The translations under genes were made by a program, and so were the position numbers. The notes beneath the pieces are model-generated. The model made no database searches. It was not told the DNA's origin and saw nothing but the letters and a program-made list of their open reading frames with translations. Shown one piece after another: positions 5,453 to 6,325 of a DNA stretch of 6,325 bases (positions within the stretch are counted from its first letter, which is position 1; the number at the start of each line of letters is the position of its first letter). The DNA is from an uncultured Clostridia bacterium (lineage in GTDB: Bacteria > Bacillota > Clostridia > Oscillospirales > CAG-272). Location: assembly GCA_937914815.1 (NCBI GenBank), contig CALDMI010000071.1:1-6325 (forward strand), written 5' to 3'.

Positions 5453-6325
5453 ATGGACTTGTATATCAGAGAAAATTACTTAAAAAAAATACGTGGTTTC
5501 TACCATGCGGACGATTTGATTAAAGTTATCACAGGTGTACGTCGCTGCGGAAAATCAAGTTTAATGCAAATGATTGCAAATGAGCTTAAAGCAGCTGGAA
5601 CTCCGGAATCGAGAATCATTTATCTCGACCTCGATAAACGTGAATATAGAAATGTTGTAACGGCTAATCAATTAGAATCTTTGATTATGTCAAAATGCGA
5701 AACGGAAGAGATGAAATATCTCTTTATCGACGAGGTTCAAAATGTCAAAGATTTTGAGACGGTTATTAACGGTTTCAGAACAGACGGAAACTGGTCGATT
5801 TTTATTACCGGATCAAACTCGTATCTATTAAGCGGCGAATTAGTTACGAAACTGACAGGTAGATATGTTGAGTTTGAACTTTTTACTTTAAATTTCCAAG
5901 AATATGAAGAGATGAAAGCTTTCTTCGGGAAACCTATAAATCCTAATCCAATGATAGAGCTTACGAATTATATTCTTGAAGGCGGTTTTCCGAGAGCGGT
6001 TCTGCTTGACGATATAGCTGATAAAAGAAAATATGTTCAAGATGTCGTTTCGGAAATTTTTGAAAAAGATATTCGTAAGCGCTTGAAAGTTAAATACAAA
6101 GAAACCTTTGAAACAATTCGCAAATATGTTATCAACAACTTCGGCGCAACTACGAGCCTGAACAATATTTGCGATGCAATAAGAAAAAGCGGTACACCTA
6201 TCAATATCTCTACCGTTTCCAAATACGTCAAAGCACTTATCGATGCTAAAATTTTGTATGAATGCCCACGTTTTGATATGAAATCCAAACGTTCTCTTTC
6301 GGGTGAGAAGAAGCATTATCTTGCC
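5453..6325 (+). CDS. AAA ATPase with DUF4143 domain, 3' end cut by the window
   Basis: The frame is open from ATG 5453 to the window edge, 291 codons, so the C-terminus is missing. AAAGGAG lies nine bases upstream. Walker A GVRRCGKSS is at residues 28-36 (Lys34), Walker B YLFIDEVQNV at 89-98, and the sensor-type SIFITGSNSYLLSGEL at 115-130. After these come LTGRYVEFELFTLNFQEY and the YILEGGFPRAV segment typical of this family, then a helical DUF4143 region with TVSKYVKALIDAKILYEC (a winged-helix-like stretch). It belongs to the same superfamily as the ATPase at 544-1848 but to a different subgroup (GVRRCGKSS against GARQVGKTW) and is visibly richer in A/T codons than ppdK or that ATPase, suggesting separate, perhaps recent, acquisition. 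Soluble and cytosolic. Its substrate is unknown; the missing part should hold the PD-(D/E)XK-like end. Confidence 0.92.
   Translation, partial: MDLYIRENYLKKIRGFYHADDLIKVITGVRRCGKSSLMQMIANELKAAGTPESRIIYLDLDKREYRNVVTANQLESLIMSKCETEEMKYLFIDEVQNVKDFETVINGFRTDGNWSIFITGSNSYLLSGELVTKLTGRYVEFELFTLNFQEYEEMKAFFGKPINPNPMIELTNYILEGGFPRAVLLDDIADKRKYVQDVVSEIFEKDIRKRLKVKYKETFETIRKYVINNFGATTSLNNICDAIRKSGTPINISTVSKYVKALIDAKILYECPRFDMKSKRSLSGEKKHYLA

Noticed and set aside
5888..6316. 142- and 83-codon minus frames opposite the second ATPase
   Set aside because: They are shadows of an AT-rich coding sequence whose plus frame carries Walker A, Walker B and other family motifs.

Overview
The window looks like a chromosomal segment of a Firmicute, probably a gut-type clostridium (Oscillospirales/Ruminococcaceae-like). 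Evidence: strong GGAGG-type ribosome binding sites, sigma-A promoters with 16-17 bp spacers, tRNA genes with encoded CCA, a TTG start behind a perfect Shine-Dalgarno, a clostridial-type pyruvate phosphate dikinase (PPDK) and DUF4143-type AAA ATPases. The taxonomy is inference; no marker gene is present.

Layout, left to right. (1) A 95-residue Dabb-like (stress-responsive A/B barrel) protein on +, 22-309. (2) A tRNA-Ser(GCT) gene, 391-483, with a textbook promoter and a terminator. The terminator is the core of a larger quasi-palindrome, because 18 bp of the tRNA 3' part reappear inverted on its far side. (3) A complete DUF4143 AAA ATPase on -, 544-1848, starting at TTG, with its own promoter. 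Just upstream of that promoter is a cluster of CATTTTTTC/GAAAAAATG motifs in alternating orientation. (4) ppdK on -, 2117-4696. It is broken into three reading-frame pieces by two apparent deletions of about 7 and 50 nt, yet is otherwise full length (about 878 codons if restored) with all PEP-side catalytic motifs. It is either a young pseudogene or an assembly error. (5) A divergent, A/T-rich intergenic region carrying the ppdK leader and the promoter of tRNA-Arg(CCT), 5060-5136, which ends in a terminator. (6) A structured A/T-rich stretch, 5137-5452, with a perfect hairpin, a 15-bp inverted repeat around an extended -10 and a Shine-Dalgarno, a 32-codon ORF and another dyad. (7) A second, AT-rich DUF4143 ATPase on +, from 5453 and running off the right edge.

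There is no obvious multi-gene pathway: each gene appears to be its own transcription unit. The accessory character comes from the two related but divergent ATPases, each next to a tRNA gene, and from the palindromic sequence around them. I see no CRISPR array, rRNA, intact insertion sequence or integrase. The most notable observations are the concentric tRNA/terminator quasi-palindrome, the doubly deleted ppdK, and the promoter-proximal repeats of the two ATPase genes.
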